A stretch of DNA of 64,000 bases from Gammaproteobacteria bacterium (lineage in GTDB: Bacteria > Pseudomonadota > Gammaproteobacteria > Steroidobacterales > Steroidobacteraceae). The stretch lies in the NCBI GenBank assembly GCA_947452065.1, contig CANGBB010000002.1, positions 310,001-374,000 of the forward strand, given 5' to 3'. This document shows positions 1 to 9,592 of this stretch, piece by piece (position 1 is the stretch's first letter; the number at the start of each line of letters is the position of its first letter). Both the position numbers and the translations under genes were made by a program. The notes below the pieces were generated by a model. The model had not been told where the DNA came from. It ran no database searches and saw only the letters and a list, made by a program, of their open reading frames with translations.

Positions 1-1545
1 TTTTCCTACGAAGTGTCGCGCAGTCTGGCGGCCTGCGATGGTGCGCTGCTCGTGGTGGATGCCTCCCAAGGTGTGGAGGCGCAGAGTGTCGCCAACTGCT
101 ACACCGCCACCGAGCTCGGCCTTGAGGTGCTGCCGGTCATCAACAAGATTGACCTGCCTTCGGCCGATCCGGCCAAGGTGATCACCGAGATCGAGGAGAT
201 CATCGGCATTCCCGCTCAGGACGCCGTGCGTGTCAGCGCCAAGACGGGCGAGGGCGTGCCGGATTTGCTGGAAGCCATCGTACATCGCATACCGGCGCCG
301 AAAGGGGATACCGAAGCACCGCTGCAGGCGCTGATTGTCGACTCATGGTTCGACAACTACCTCGGCGTGGTGTCGCTGGTACGCGTGGTCAACGGCGCCA
401 TGAAGCCGGGCGACAAAATCCGTGTGATGTCCACGGGCCGTGCGCATGAGATCGATCGCATCGGTCGCTTCACGCCCAAGCCAGTTTCGCTGCCGAGTTT
501 GTCGGCGGGCGAGGTGGGCTTCATGGTCGCCGGCATCAAGGAAATCAACGGTGCGCCAGTGGGCGATACCATTACGCTCGACGCCCGTCCGGCCGATGCG
601 CCGCTGCCGGGATTCAAGCAGGTGCAGCCTCGAGTGTTTGCCGGCGTGTTCCCGGTCAACTCCGAAGACTATGAAGACTTTCGCGACGCGCTGGCCAAAC
701 TCAAGCTCAATGATTCCGCGCTTCACTACGAGCCGGAAGTGTCAGCGGCGCTGGGCTTTGGTTTCCGCATCGGCTTCCTTGGCCTGCTGCACATGGACGT
801 GGTGCAGGAGCGCCTGGAGCGTGAATACGAACTGACGCTGATCACCAGCGCACCGACAGTGGTTTACGAGGTGCTGCAGACCGACGGCAAGGTGCTGGAG
901 ATCGACAGTCCTTCCAAACTGCCGACGCCAGACAAGATTGCCGAGATTCGCGAGCCCATCATCACGGCCAATATTCTGGTGCCGCCGGATTATGTGGGTG
1001 GCGTGCTCGGACTGTGCAGTGAGAAGCGTGGCGTGCAGAAGAAGATGCAGTACCTCGGCACGCAGGTATCGCTGCAGTATCAGTTGCCATTGGCTGAGGT
1101 GGTGCTCGATTTCTTCGACCGGCTGAAATCCACCAGCCGTGGCTATGCCTCATTCGACTACGAATTCAGCCATTTCCAGAACGCGCCGCTGGTCAAGCTC
1201 GACATCCTGATCAATGGCGACAAGGTCGATGCGCTCTCCATCATCTCGCACCGCGACAGCGCCTATCAGCGTGGTCGCGAACTGGTCGATAAGATGCATG
1301 AGTTGATTCCGCGCCAGATGTTTGAGGTGGCGGTGCAAGCAGCAATCGGCGCGCACATCATCGCGCGTGCCACGGTCAAGGCGTTGCGCAAGAACGTGCT
1401 CGCGAAGTGCTACGGCGGTGACATCACCCGTAAGCGCAAGTTGCTCGAGAAGCAGAAAGAGGGCAAGAAGCGCATGAAACAGGTCGGCTCGGTGGAAATT
1501 CCCCAGGAAGCCTTCCTGGCGGTACTGAAAGTGGGGCGGAAGTAA
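1..1545 (+). CDS. lepA: Elongation factor 4 (LepA), 5' end outside window
   Basis: LepA is a ribosome-associated translational GTPase that acts on stalled or mistranslocated ribosomes. The frame is open from base 1, and the ORF-track start at 13 is an internal GTG, so this is the C-terminal ~514 residues of a protein normally near 600. Visible are the end of the G domain (NKID and SAK-type motifs), the EF-G-like domains II, III and V, and the LepA-specific C-terminal tail with [20 protein letters not shown]-loop and G2 motifs lie off the window. The stop overlaps the lepB start by one base (TAATG), which implies coupling. The lepA-lepB order is the standard proteobacterial one. Confidence 0.97.
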   Translation, partial: FSYEVSRSLAACDGALLVVDASQGVEAQSVANCYTATELGLEVLPVINKIDLPSADPAKVITEIEEIIGIPAQDAVRVSAKTGEGVPDLLEAIVHRIPAPKGDTEAPLQALIVDSWFDNYLGVVSLVRVVNGAMKPGDKIRVMSTGRAHEIDRIGRFTPKPVSLPSLSAGEVGFMVAGIKEINGAPVGDTITLDARPADAPLPGFKQVQPRVFAGVFPVNSEDYEDFRDALAKLKLNDSALHYEPEVSAALGFGFRIGFLGLLHMDVVQERLEREYELTLITSAPTVVYEVLQTDGKVLEIDSPSKLPTPDKIAEIREPIITANILVPPDYVGGVLGLCSEKRGVQKKMQYLGTQVSLQYQLPLAEVVLDFFDRLKSTSRGYASFDYEFSHFQNAPLVKLDILINGDKVDALSIISHRDSAYQRGRELVDKMHELIPRQMFEVAVQAAIGAHIIARATVKALRKNVLAKCYGGDITRKRKLLEKQKEGKKRMKQVGSVEIPQEAFLAVLKVGRK

Positions 1546-2630
1546 TGTTTCAGCAAATCCTGCAGTGGCTGACGTGGGTGGCGTTCGTGGCAGTGCCGAT
1601 TGCTGTCGTCGACGACTGGTTCCTGCGTCCGCGGCGGCGTATCGCGGCACTGCCGGCGGTGGCTCAGGATCCGGCATGGCTCCGAGCGATGTATGCCGCG
1701 CTGCCGGTGACCATCATTGGCGCCATCCTTCACATGCTGCAGTCTGAGCGCTTGGACTTCAGTCTGGTGCTGGTGCTGGTCATCACGGTTGCCGGCGTGG
1801 TTTGGGTGGCCGATTGGCTGGTGGGCGCACCGCTGCGCGCTCGCGCCGCGCAGGCGCGCGGCGTCGGGATCAATGCCATCGAGTTGCCGACCACAGTCGA
1901 CTACGCGCACAGTTTCCTGCCGGTGTTCCTGCTGGTGCTGGTGATCCGCTCATTCATCTTCGAGCCCTTCCGCATCCCGTCGGACTCCATGATGCCGACG
2001 CTGCAAGACGGTGACTTCATCGCGGTGAACAAGTTCGCTTATGGATTGCGACTGCCCGTGGTCAATACCATCATCGTGCCGGTGGGTACGCCGCAGCGAG
2101 GCGATGTGGTGGTCTTCCGCTATCCGCCGGACCCTTCGCAGAACTACATCAAACGACTGGTGGGCCTGCCGGGCGATCGGGTGGCAGTGAAGGATGATCA
2201 GCTGATTATCAATGGCACGCCGGTGCCGCTGCAGTCTGAGGGCCGTTACAACGACGGCTGCTACCAGGACATGCGTCTAGCCACCGAGCAGCTGGGCGAG
2301 CATCGGCATCGCACGCTGGCCTGCCTGACGCCGGGCGGTTTGGCCGCAGCACCCGTTGCCTCCTGCAATCGTCAGATCGGTCGCAGCTACCAGTGTGATG
2401 AGCCCAATGATCCACTGTTGGGTGACAGCAATGATTTCGCGGAAGTCATTGTGCCGGCCGGTCACTACCTGATGATCGGTGACAATCGTGACAACAGCGC
2501 CGATGGTCGTATCTGGGGCTTTGTGCCGGATGCGAATATCATCGGCCGGGCGGCGCGGATCTGGTTCAACTGGGATCTGGGTCGCAGCGGAGGTCCGCAA
2601 TGGAGTCGCGTTGGTCGCGCCATTGAGTGA
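1545..2630 (+). CDS. lepB: Signal peptidase I
   Basis: Inner-membrane serine/lysine protease that removes signal peptides from exported proteins. It has 361 residues, somewhat longer than the E. coli enzyme. Several hydrophobic segments occupy roughly residues 1-22, 50-95 and 122-140. The catalytic serine lies in IPSDSMMPTL (about S148) and the general-base lysine in NYIKRLVGLPGD (about K203). The C-terminal box GDNRDNSADGR is intact, so all family signature boxes are present. The ATG overlaps the lepA stop by one base. The periplasmic part between the lysine and GDNRDNS boxes carries a Cys-containing insertion (CYQD...LACL...SC...QC). Confidence 0.97.
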   Translation: MFQQILQWLTWVAFVAVPIAVVDDWFLRPRRRIAALPAVAQDPAWLRAMYAALPVTIIGAILHMLQSERLDFSLVLVLVITVAGVVWVADWLVGAPLRARAAQARGVGINAIELPTTVDYAHSFLPVFLLVLVIRSFIFEPFRIPSDSMMPTLQDGDFIAVNKFAYGLRLPVVNTIIVPVGTPQRGDVVVFRYPPDPSQNYIKRLVGLPGDRVAVKDDQLIINGTPVPLQSEGRYNDGCYQDMRLATEQLGEHRHRTLACLTPGGLAAAPVASCNRQIGRSYQCDEPNDPLLGDSNDFAEVIVPAGHYLMIGDNRDNSADGRIWGFVPDANIIGRAARIWFNWDLGRSGGPQWSRVGRAIE

Positions 2631-2640
2631 CGGAGGAAGC

Positions 2641-2724
2641 ATGCGCGAGTCGCACCGCAGCGTGTGGTTTGGGCTGGCCGGCAGTGATGGCGTCGCCGGT
2701 CGAATGCAGGTGACACGGCAATAA
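2641..2724 (+). CDS. Possible 27-residue small ORF between lepB and rnc
   Basis: An ATG at 2641 lies 10 bases after the lepB stop and is preceded by a strong Shine-Dalgarno (ACGGAGGAAGC). It opens a 27-codon frame (MRESHRSVWFGL...VTRQ) ending 14 bases before rnc. No homology is recognised. Many gammaproteobacteria carry a DUF4845 gene in this slot, but the peptide does not resemble its N-terminus. It could be a leader peptide coupling lepB and rnc translation, or chance. Confidence 0.3.
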   Translation: MRESHRSVWFGLAGSDGVAGRMQVTRQ

Positions 2725-2738
2725 ACGTCACCCCGGAA

Positions 2739-3416
2739 ATGTCTGTGGCCTGTGTCGCGTGGCTGCAGCGCGAGTTGCGCTATCAGCCGAAGGATGCAGC
2801 GCTTTTCCTGCGCGCGCTGACGCATCGCAGTGCCGCTTCGGCCAACAACGAGCGTCTGGAATTTCTGGGTGATGCAGTGCTGAGCCTGGTGGTTGCCGAG
2901 GAGCTGTACCAACGTTTTCCGAAGGCTGATGAAGGTGCGCTCAGCCGGTTGCGTGCCAGCGTAGTCAAGGGCGAGTCCCTGGCGCGGGTGGCCGCAGGTC
3001 TGCATATCGGCGATGTGATGGCGCTTGGGCCCGGTGAGTTGAAAAGCGGCGGTTTCCGGCGCGAATCCATCCTTGCCGATGCCTTCGAGGCCGTGTGCGG
3101 CGCGCTGTATCTGGATGCGGGTCTGGAGGCGGCGCGACCGCTTCTTTTGCAGTGGTTGCAGCCGCTGCTCGATGCACCGGAACTGGCCGAGGCGACCAAG
3201 GATGCGAAAACGCGGCTGCAGGAGTGGCTGCAGGGGCGCGGACTGGCACTGCCGCGGTATACCCTTGAGCGCGTCACAGGTGAGGCGCACGAACAATATT
3301 TCACGATCCGCTGCGAATTGGACGTGCCGGCTGTTGTCGGTACGGGCGAGGGCAGCAGTCGGCGCCGCGCTGAGCAGCGGGCCGCACAAAAGGTACTAGA
3401 ACAGGTGATGCAGTGA
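2739..3416 (+). CDS. rnc: Ribonuclease III
   Basis: Double-strand-specific endoribonuclease that processes rRNA precursors and some mRNAs. The 225 residues match the family size. The N-terminal endonuclease domain carries the signature [12 protein letters not shown] at about 38-49, which includes metal-binding Glu/Asp. The C-terminal ~70 residues form the dsRNA-binding domain, ending in the basic-alanine pattern [15 protein letters not shown]. It overlaps era by 4 bases (GTGA), giving the classic rnc-era-recO operon. Confidence 0.97.
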   Translation: MSVACVAWLQRELRYQPKDAALFLRALTHRSAASANNERLEFLGDAVLSLVVAEELYQRFPKADEGALSRLRASVVKGESLARVAAGLHIGDVMALGPGELKSGGFRRESILADAFEAVCGALYLDAGLEAARPLLLQWLQPLLDAPELAEATKDAKTRLQEWLQGRGLALPRYTLERVTGEAHEQYFTIRCELDVPAVVGTGEGSSRRRAEQRAAQKVLEQVMQ

Positions 3417-4303
3417 GCGAATTTCACAGTGGTGCAGTGGCCTTGGTTGGTCGTCCCAACGTCGGCAAATCCACGCTGCTCAATGCATTGCTGGGTCAGA
3501 AACTGTCGATCGTGACACCGCGCCCGCAGACGACGCGGCATCGTGTGCTGGGTCTGGGCAACTATCCGCAGGGCCAGATCGCCTATGTCGATACGCCGGG
3601 TCTGCACCTCGGGCAGAAGCGAGCGCTGAACCGCGCGATGAACCGCACGGCAGCCAGTGCCATGGCGGATGCCGATCTGGTCGCGATGGTCGTTGAGGCG
3701 CTGGTGTGGACTGAAGAGGACCAGATGGTGCTCGAACGAGTCCGCGACAGCGGTCTGCCGGCGGTATGCATCATCAACAAGGTGGACAAGGCTCGGCCCC
3801 GCGAGCGGCTGTTGCCGTTTCTTGCGCACCTGTCGGGTCTGCATCAGTTCCTCGAGCTCGTGCCGGTGTCGGCACTCAAGGGTGATCAGCTTGAGCCGCT
3901 GGTGCGAGCACTGCTCAATCACCTGCCGGCTGGCGAGGCGATGTATCCACCGGAGATGGTCACCGACAAGGGCGAACGCTTCCGGATTGCAGAGATCATT
4001 CGCGAGAAGCTGACGCTCGAACTGGTGGAAGAGCTGCCCTACGGCATCGCGGTGGAAGTGGAATCCATCGAAGCGATGCCGGACGATCGCACCGAGATAC
4101 ACGCGGTCATCTACGTGGATCGCGAAGGCCAGAAGCCCATCGTGATCGGCGCCGGCGGCGAGCGACTCAAGCGAGTGGGCCGCGCTGCACGCAACGAACT
4201 CAATGCGCTGTTCGGCAAACGTTATCACCTCAACCTGTGGGTCAAGGTGCGCGAGAACTGGGCGGATGATGCCCGCGCACTGGCGCAGCTGGGGCTGGAA
4301 TGA
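3413..4303 (+). CDS. era: GTPase Era
   Basis: Essential GTPase that binds the 3' end of 16S rRNA during 30S subunit maturation. At 296 residues it is standard length. The P-loop is GRPNVGKST, the G3 motif DTPG and the G4 motif NKVD. The C-terminal KH domain includes [13 protein letters not shown]. The start is a GTG overlapping the rnc stop, and the end overlaps recO by four bases (ATGA). Confidence 0.98.
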   Translation: MSEFHSGAVALVGRPNVGKSTLLNALLGQKLSIVTPRPQTTRHRVLGLGNYPQGQIAYVDTPGLHLGQKRALNRAMNRTAASAMADADLVAMVVEALVWTEEDQMVLERVRDSGLPAVCIINKVDKARPRERLLPFLAHLSGLHQFLELVPVSALKGDQLEPLVRALLNHLPAGEAMYPPEMVTDKGERFRIAEIIREKLTLELVEELPYGIAVEVESIEAMPDDRTEIHAVIYVDREGQKPIVIGAGGERLKRVGRAARNELNALFGKRYHLNLWVKVRENWADDARALAQLGLE

Positions 4304-5070
4304 ATGCGGGCGCGCAGCGTGTTTCGCTGACGCCCGGTTATGTTCTGCACCGGCGGCCGTTTCGCGACACCAGTCTTATCGTCGAGGTCTTTGCGCGCGA
4401 TCACGGTCGCCTGACCAGCTTCGCGCGTGGGGCGCGGGGTGGGAAGCCCGGTAGCACCGGTCGATTCGCCGGACTGCAATCCTTCCAGCGTTTGCTGCTG
4501 TCCTGGCAGGGCCGCGGTGAGGCGCCGTCGCTGACGGGTGCTGAGAACGATGGTCCGCCGCTATTTCTGCCGGCCTCGCAGTGGATCAGCGGCTGCTATC
4601 TGAACGAGTTGCTCCTCAAGCTCACCGCACTGCACGACCCTCAGCCGGAGCTTTTCTCGCTGTACGAAACCACACTGCTGCAGCTGGCCTCGGGCGCTGC
4701 AGCGGAGCCGGTGCTGCGCGTGTTCGAGAAGCGGCTGCTGGAATTGCTGGGCTTTGGTCTGGAGCTGGATGTAGAGGCCGAGACGGGTGAGCCCGTTGCC
4801 GCGGATGTGCGCTACCGTTTTGCCCCGGGCGAGGGACTGTATCGCATGAATGCGCCTTCACAGGCCGCGACATTTGCGGGCTCCATGCTGCTCGCGCTGG
4901 CCGCTGGTGAGCCGTTGCAGGATGCGCAGTCGCTACTGGAAGCGCGAGCGCTGATGCGTCTGGCCATTGATCATTGTCTCGAGGGTCGCGAGCTGCGCTC
5001 GCGTACCGTCGCACGTTCGATGGCACGGATCGGGCAGGCAAAAAATATCGGAGAGGAGTTGCAGGGATGA
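4300..5070 (+). CDS. recO: DNA repair protein RecO
   Basis: Recombination mediator that helps load RecA onto SSB-coated single strands in the RecF pathway. It has 256 residues. The N-terminal OB-fold includes [19 protein letters not shown] and TSFARGARG, and a helical C-terminal half follows with [14 protein letters not shown]. The ATG overlaps the era stop, and the stop overlaps the pdxJ ATG. Position and sequence agree. Confidence 0.95.
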   Translation: MNAGAQRVSLTPGYVLHRRPFRDTSLIVEVFARDHGRLTSFARGARGGKPGSTGRFAGLQSFQRLLLSWQGRGEAPSLTGAENDGPPLFLPASQWISGCYLNELLLKLTALHDPQPELFSLYETTLLQLASGAAAEPVLRVFEKRLLELLGFGLELDVEAETGEPVAADVRYRFAPGEGLYRMNAPSQAATFAGSMLLALAAGEPLQDAQSLLEARALMRLAIDHCLEGRELRSRTVARSMARIGQAKNIGEELQG

Positions 5071-5798
5071 GCCCCCGGATCGAACTCGGCGTGAACATCG
5101 ACCATGTCGCAACGCTGCGCCAGCAGCGGCATACCGTCTATCCGGATCCGGTGCGCGCGGCGCTGATCGCGGAACAGGCCGGGGCCGACAACATCACGCT
5201 ACATCTGCGCGAGGACCGGCGGCACATTCAGGAAAGCGATGTGCGGGCGCTGGCCGGGCAGCTAAAAACGCGCATGAATCTTGAGATGGCAGCCAGCGAA
5301 GAGCTGATCGCACTGGCCTGCGAACTGCGGCCGGCCGACTGCTGCTTGGTGCCTGAGCGTCGTGCCGAGTTGACCACCGAGGGTGGGCTGGATGTGATTT
5401 CAGTCGCGGCGTCTCTGCGTGGGCAGTGCGCACGACTCCGCTCGGCGGGAGTGCGTGTGGCGTTGTTCATCGCGGCCGACTTCGCGCAAATCGACGCGGC
5501 TGCCGACTGCGGTGCGCAGGTCATAGAGCTGCACACGGGCACGTATGCGGATACGGACGGTGCCGAGCAGCAGGCTGAACTCCGGCGGCTTCAGGCAGCG
5601 GCACGTCATGCGCAGCTGCGGGGTCTGGAGGTGCATGCCGGTCATGGGCTGCATTACCGCAACGTTCAGCCGGTGGCGGCAATTGCCGAGATCGTGGAAT
5701 TGAACATCGGTCACGCCATCATCGCGCAGGCCATATTTGATGGTCTTCCCGCTGCCGTCATCGAAATGAAGCGTCTGATGTTGGAGGCACGCGCATGA
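5067..5798 (+). CDS. pdxJ: Pyridoxine 5'-phosphate synthase
   Basis: Condenses 1-deoxyxylulose 5-phosphate with 3-amino-2-oxopropyl phosphate to pyridoxine 5'-phosphate, the last committed step of DXP-dependent vitamin B6 synthesis. It is a TIM barrel of 243 residues. The N-terminus [14 protein letters not shown] and the catalytic-site segments [13 protein letters not shown] and [12 protein letters not shown] are conserved. The start at 5067 is chosen over the upstream ORF start because it matches the family N-terminus, follows GGAGAGGAG, and overlaps the recO stop. Confidence 0.97.
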   Translation: MSPRIELGVNIDHVATLRQQRHTVYPDPVRAALIAEQAGADNITLHLREDRRHIQESDVRALAGQLKTRMNLEMAASEELIALACELRPADCCLVPERRAELTTEGGLDVISVAASLRGQCARLRSAGVRVALFIAADFAQIDAAADCGAQVIELHTGTYADTDGAEQQAELRRLQAAARHAQLRGLEVHAGHGLHYRNVQPVAAIAEIVELNIGHAIIAQAIFDGLPAAVIEMKRLMLEARA

Positions 5799-6289
5799 TC
5801 TTTGGTATCGGCGTGGACGTACTGAAAGCCAAGCGTATGGCACAGATGTACAAGCGCTTCGGTGATCGCACGGCCGAACGTATGCTGATGCCAGCGGAGA
5901 TGGTTCAGTACCGGCGCACCAAGCGGCCCGAACGCTTTCTTGGACTGCGCTTCGCGGCCAAGGAGGCCATCGTCAAGGCTCTGGGTACCGGCTTTGCCCA
6001 CGGCGTGTGGTTGCGCGATGTGGGTGTTGTGCAGAACGCATGGGGCCGACCCGAGGTGGTTTATTCGGCGCGGGGCGATGCCCTGCGTCGCAAGATGGGC
6101 GTGGGCGAAGGACATGTGACACTGACCGACGAGGATGGGCTGATCGTCGCCGTGGCAGTGCTGTTGCAGGCGAGCAAGTCTGCGCCCAAGTCGGCGGCCG
6201 GTGCCAGAAAGAAACCGGCGACGAAGACGGTTCGTAAAGTAGTGGCCAAGCGGCAGCGTCCGGTGAGGCACGCCGGGAGCAAGCGATAA
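5795..6289 (+). CDS. acpS: Holo-[acyl-carrier-protein] synthase with basic C-terminal extension
   Basis: Transfers 4'-phosphopantetheine from CoA to acyl carrier protein. The catalytic core (about residues 1-125) has GIGVDV, where family members usually read GIGTDI, and the metal-binding [15 protein letters not shown]. At 164 residues it is about 40 longer than usual. The extra tail is Lys/Ala/Arg-rich ([14 protein letters not shown]...), histone-like, and likely disordered. It overlaps pdxJ by 4 bases and the next gene by one. Confidence 0.93.
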   Translation: MIFGIGVDVLKAKRMAQMYKRFGDRTAERMLMPAEMVQYRRTKRPERFLGLRFAAKEAIVKALGTGFAHGVWLRDVGVVQNAWGRPEVVYSARGDALRRKMGVGEGHVTLTDEDGLIVAVAVLLQASKSAPKSAAGARKKPATKTVRKVVAKRQRPVRHAGSKR

Positions 6290-7080
6290 TGGTGCTGGTA
6301 TTCGACATCGAGACGATTCCGGATGTGGCGCTCGGCCGCCGTGCTCTCGGCTTGCACGACCTGTCGGATGAGCAGGTGGCCAAGGCCATGTTCACCCAGG
6401 CGCGGGCGCAGACCGGATCGGATTTTCTGCCCTACGAGCAGCATCAGGTGGTCGCGATTTCCTGCGTGATGCGCAGCGGTGATCAGCTCAAGGTCTGGAG
6501 TCTCGGAGACGAGCAGTCGGACGAAAAAGATCTGCTGCAGCGCTTCTTCGACGGCATTGAGCGTTACTCGCCCGAACTTGTGTCCTGGAACGGCGCCGGC
6601 TTCGATCTGCCGGTGCTGCACTATCGTGCGCTGCGCGCTGGGATTCAGGCGCCGCGTTACTGGGAGGTGGGCGACGAGGATCGTGAGTTCCGCTACAACA
6701 ACTACCTCAGCCGTTATCACTGGCGTCACATGGATCTCATGGACATCCTTTCCGGATTCCAAGGGCGGGCGCGCGCGTCGCTGGAAGACATGGCGGCGTT
6801 GCTGGAACTGCCGGGTAAGCTGGGTTTCTCCGGCGATCAGGTGTGGGATGCGGTTCGGCGCGGCGAACTGACTGCGGTGCGCAACTACTGCGAGACTGAC
6901 GTGCTGAACACCTACCTGATCTACCTCCGCTTCCAGTTCCTGCGCGGCCGGCTCGATGCCTCTGCGCTGGCCAGCGAGCAGCAGCGCGTGCGTGACATGC
7001 TGCAAGCCTCGGGCGCGGCGCATCATCTGGAATTCCTGCGCGCCTTCACCACGCACCCGACAGGCACGGCAGCACAGTGA
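6289..7080 (+). CDS. Predicted 3'-5' exonuclease of the PolB-exonuclease-like family
   Basis: A stand-alone DnaQ-fold exonuclease domain of the COG3298/PF10108 type, of unknown cellular role. ExoI is FDIETIP at residues 5-11. ExoII is the SWNGAGFDLPVL segment near 100. ExoIII-like acidic residues are in NYCETDVLNTYLIYLRF near 198. With 263 residues it has no polymerase domain. It sits tightly between acpS (1-base overlap) and rlmD (4-base overlap), so it is co-transcribed. Family assignment rests on motif order; substrate is not inferable. Confidence 0.85.
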   Translation: MVLVFDIETIPDVALGRRALGLHDLSDEQVAKAMFTQARAQTGSDFLPYEQHQVVAISCVMRSGDQLKVWSLGDEQSDEKDLLQRFFDGIERYSPELVSWNGAGFDLPVLHYRALRAGIQAPRYWEVGDEDREFRYNNYLSRYHWRHMDLMDILSGFQGRARASLEDMAALLELPGKLGFSGDQVWDAVRRGELTAVRNYCETDVLNTYLIYLRFQFLRGRLDASALASEQQRVRDMLQASGAAHHLEFLRAFTTHPTGTAAQ

Positions 7081-8393
7081 GCAGGCAGCTTCCCGCGACG
7101 CCGGAAACCGGCGTCGTCGACGCATTGACCCATGACGGCGAGGGTGTGGTTCACGCCGGCAAGGCCGCATTCATCCCTGGCGCGCTGCCGGGCGAGACAG
7201 TGGTTTATCTGCGGCGCAAGCGCTTCCGCAGCCACGACGAGGCGGAGTTGCGCGAAGTCCTTCAGGCCTCGCCGCTGCGGGTCACGCCGCATTGCCCGCA
7301 TTTCGCTCAGTGCGGAGGTTGCGCGCTGCAGCACCTCAGTGCGGCCAGTCAGGTCGAGGTCAAGTTCCAGCAGCTGCGCGACAATCTCCAGCGTCTCGGT
7401 CACGTCGAGCCGGAGCGGTGGCTGCAGCCGATCACGGATGTGGTGTGGAACTACCGTCGGCGTGCGCGGCTTGGTGCTCGCTATGTCCACAAGCGCGAGC
7501 GTTCGCTGGTGGGCTTCCGCGAGCGGCAGGGCAGCTTCATCGCCGCCATCGACGCCTGTGAGGTGCTGGCCGAGCCGGCCAATCGACTGATCGCACCGCT
7601 GTCCGAGCTGTTTACATCACTGTCGATCCGCGAGCGTCTGCCGCAGGTTGAACTGGCGGTGGGCGAGAATGCGACGGCGCTGGTGTTGCGTGTACTCTCG
7701 CCGCCGTCACCTCAGGATCTCGACGCGCTGCGTGCTTTCGAGCTGCAGCATGGCGTCAGTCTGTTCCTGCAAAGCGGTGGTTTGAACACGGTGCAGCCGC
7801 TCACGCCGCCGGCGCCGGCATTGGCCTATACGCTGCCAGAGTTCGACGTGCGTCTCGAATTTTTGCCTACGGATTTTGTGCAGGTGAATGCGGCCATCAA
7901 CCGCCAGCTCGTCGGGCGCGTCATCGAACTGTTGGAGCTTGAACCGAAGTCGCGGGTGCTCGACTTGTTCTGCGGTCTGGGCAATTTCTCGCTGCCGCTG
8001 GCCCGGCGGGCGGGTGCCGTCGTGGCCGTTGAAGGCGATGCCGGTCTGGTCGAGCGGGCTAAGGCCAATGCGCATCGCAATGGCCTGCCCAACGTCGACT
8101 TCCACGTCGCTGATCTGTTTGCCGCCACCGCGCTTGAGGCGAAGTGGTGGCAGGGTGATTTCAGCCATGTGGTGCTCGATCCGCCACGCGCTGGCGCACG
8201 CGAATTGCTGCCGCGAGTGGCGCAGCTCCGGCCGAAGCGTCTGGCCTATGTCTCGTGTCACCCGGCGACCCTGGCCCGCGATCTTGGTCTGCTGGTGCAC
8301 GAGCACGGCTTCCGGCTGCTGGCGGCGGGGGTTGCGGACATGTTCCCTCATACCGCTCACATTGAGTCCATCGCGCTGCTGGAGCCGGGCTGA
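7077..8393 (+). CDS. rlmD: 23S rRNA (uracil(1939)-C(5))-methyltransferase RlmD
   Basis: SAM-dependent RNA methyltransferase forming m5U1939 in 23S rRNA. It is 438 residues with a GTG start. An N-terminal TRAM-like domain is followed by the iron-sulphur cysteines CPHFAQCGGCALQHL near residue 75. The Rossmann domain carries VLDLFCGLGNFSLPLA near 298. The catalytic cysteine is in LAYVSCHPATLARD near 390. It closes the lepA-rlmD operon, with about 200 bases to the next long gene. Confidence 0.95.
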   Translation: MSRQLPATPETGVVDALTHDGEGVVHAGKAAFIPGALPGETVVYLRRKRFRSHDEAELREVLQASPLRVTPHCPHFAQCGGCALQHLSAASQVEVKFQQLRDNLQRLGHVEPERWLQPITDVVWNYRRRARLGARYVHKRERSLVGFRERQGSFIAAIDACEVLAEPANRLIAPLSELFTSLSIRERLPQVELAVGENATALVLRVLSPPSPQDLDALRAFELQHGVSLFLQSGGLNTVQPLTPPAPALAYTLPEFDVRLEFLPTDFVQVNAAINRQLVGRVIELLELEPKSRVLDLFCGLGNFSLPLARRAGAVVAVEGDAGLVERAKANAHRNGLPNVDFHVADLFAATALEAKWWQGDFSHVVLDPPRAGARELLPRVAQLRPKRLAYVSCHPATLARDLGLLVHEHGFRLLAAGVADMFPHTAHIESIALLEPG

Positions 8394-8479
8394 GCGCAAT
8401 TCCCGGCGATGTCGCCTGCATTCAATGAGAACTGTGGCGGTGATTGTGAATCCGATCCGGTGCACAATCGGACTCACGC

Positions 8480-8602
8480 ATGACACTCGACGATCCGCAT
8501 CCCGCTTTGGCATTCACCGCCACCTGGCCGGACGGCCTTGGCGTGCGCGCCGTTTCCTGCGGTGACATCGCGCGGTCTGCTACACGCGGAGTTTTAACAT
8601 GA
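8480..8602 (+). CDS. Possible 40-residue ORF coupled to the PAS-GGDEF gene
   Basis: An ATG at 8480 opens a 40-codon frame (MTLDDPHPALAF...ATRGVLT) that ends in TGA overlapping the next gene's ATG (ATGA, 8599-8602). The arrangement would give translational coupling. There is no convincing Shine-Dalgarno and no recognised homology, and long chance frames are common at this GC content. It is too short for the ORF track. Confidence 0.25.
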   Translation: MTLDDPHPALAFTATWPDGLGVRAVSCGDIARSATRGVLT

Positions 8603-9585
8603 TCGGTTGGAGTGCCGATTTCATTCGTCGCGTACTCGACAAGGCGCCAGAGGGTGTCGTGGTCTGCGAGGCCCGCGGTGGTGAGCAGCCTGTGGTGTAC
8701 GTCAACGATTACTTCCAGCAGCTCACTGGCTACACCGCAGCGGAGTTGCTGGGAACCGACCTGCGTCGCTTGCAGGGCGGTGATCGCGATCAGCCGGGAC
8801 GTGAGCGGTTGCGTCGTGCCATGCAGGCCGGGACCGCAGGACGCGCGCTGCTGCGCAATTACCGCAAGGATGGTCGGCTGTTCCTGAACGATGTGCTGAT
8901 CGAGCCGGTACACGATGACGGCGGTCGACTCACGCATTTCGTCGGCTTCCATCGTGAGTTCGCCATTCAGAATCCGCGCGCTACACCGCAGGGCGTACCT
9001 GCGCCTGCGCCTGCGCCCGCGGCTGCGCCTGCGGCTGCACCCTGGCAGCGCGAGGATGCATTGACCGGACTTCTCGCGCGTGAACATTTCATGGAATTAC
9101 TGCGACTGCAGTGGGCGCTGGGACAGCGTGAACTGCGCGCAGTGACGCTGCTGATGTTCGATATCAAGGGACTGGGGCAATACAACCGGAGTGCCGGACA
9201 AAGCGGTGGTGATGCCGCGATTCGGCGCATCGCGGGCCTGCTGACCAGTGCCTTCCGCCGCGGTGCGGATGTCATCGGGCGCTGGGAAGGTGGCACCTTC
9301 TGTGTGCTGGCCCAGAGCGCCGAGATGGCCCCGACCGTTGCCCATGCGCGCGCCGTGGTGCAGCGTGTGATTGACCTGCAGATCGATTTCCCGCTCTCTC
9401 CGCGTGGCGAAGTGCTTACCCTGAGCGGCGGCGCAGCGCGCCTGATGCCGGGTGATGGCGTCACCGTCGATACGCTGCTGATGCTGGCGCAGCGTGCGCT
9501 GGATGCTGCGCGTGCCGAGCCAGAGAGCCGGGTGATGGTCGCCTCGGCAGAGTCGTGCGGCCAGTCGTCGGTATCGCTAGACTAG
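8599..9585 (+). CDS. LOV-like PAS and degenerate GGDEF domain protein
   Basis: A cytoplasmic signalling-type protein of 328 residues. The N-terminal PAS domain (about 8-118) closely follows the LOV pattern: NDYFQQLTGY, NYRKDGRLFLND, HFVGFHREF. The helix that normally reads GRNCRFLQ is GTDLRRLQ, so the flavin-adduct cysteine is missing. A Pro/Ala linker of alternating PA follows near 132-152. The C-terminal half is a GGDEF domain with a first metal aspartate in MFDIKG, but the signature reads EGGTF, so diguanylate cyclase activity is unlikely. It may be a ligand-binding or protein-interacting relic. No partner EAL gene is nearby. Confidence 0.85.
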   Translation: MIGWSADFIRRVLDKAPEGVVVCEARGGEQPVVYVNDYFQQLTGYTAAELLGTDLRRLQGGDRDQPGRERLRRAMQAGTAGRALLRNYRKDGRLFLNDVLIEPVHDDGGRLTHFVGFHREFAIQNPRATPQGVPAPAPAPAAAPAAAPWQREDALTGLLAREHFMELLRLQWALGQRELRAVTLLMFDIKGLGQYNRSAGQSGGDAAIRRIAGLLTSAFRRGADVIGRWEGGTFCVLAQSAEMAPTVAHARAVVQRVIDLQIDFPLSPRGEVLTLSGGAARLMPGDGVTVDTLLMLAQRALDAARAEPESRVMVASAESCGQSSVSLD

Positions 9586-9592
9586 ATTCAAC

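Noticed and set aside
2641-2724. Remnant of the DUF4845 gene usual between lepB and rnc
   Set aside because: The peptide shares no visible pattern with the DUF4845 N-terminus; kept only as an unassigned small ORF.
2783-4228. 481-residue minus-strand ORF across rnc and era
   Set aside because: It is the antisense shadow of two unmistakable plus-strand genes and has no family features.
6061-7170. 369-residue minus-strand ORF across acpS and the exonuclease gene
   Set aside because: Antisense shadow of two recognised genes in an operon.
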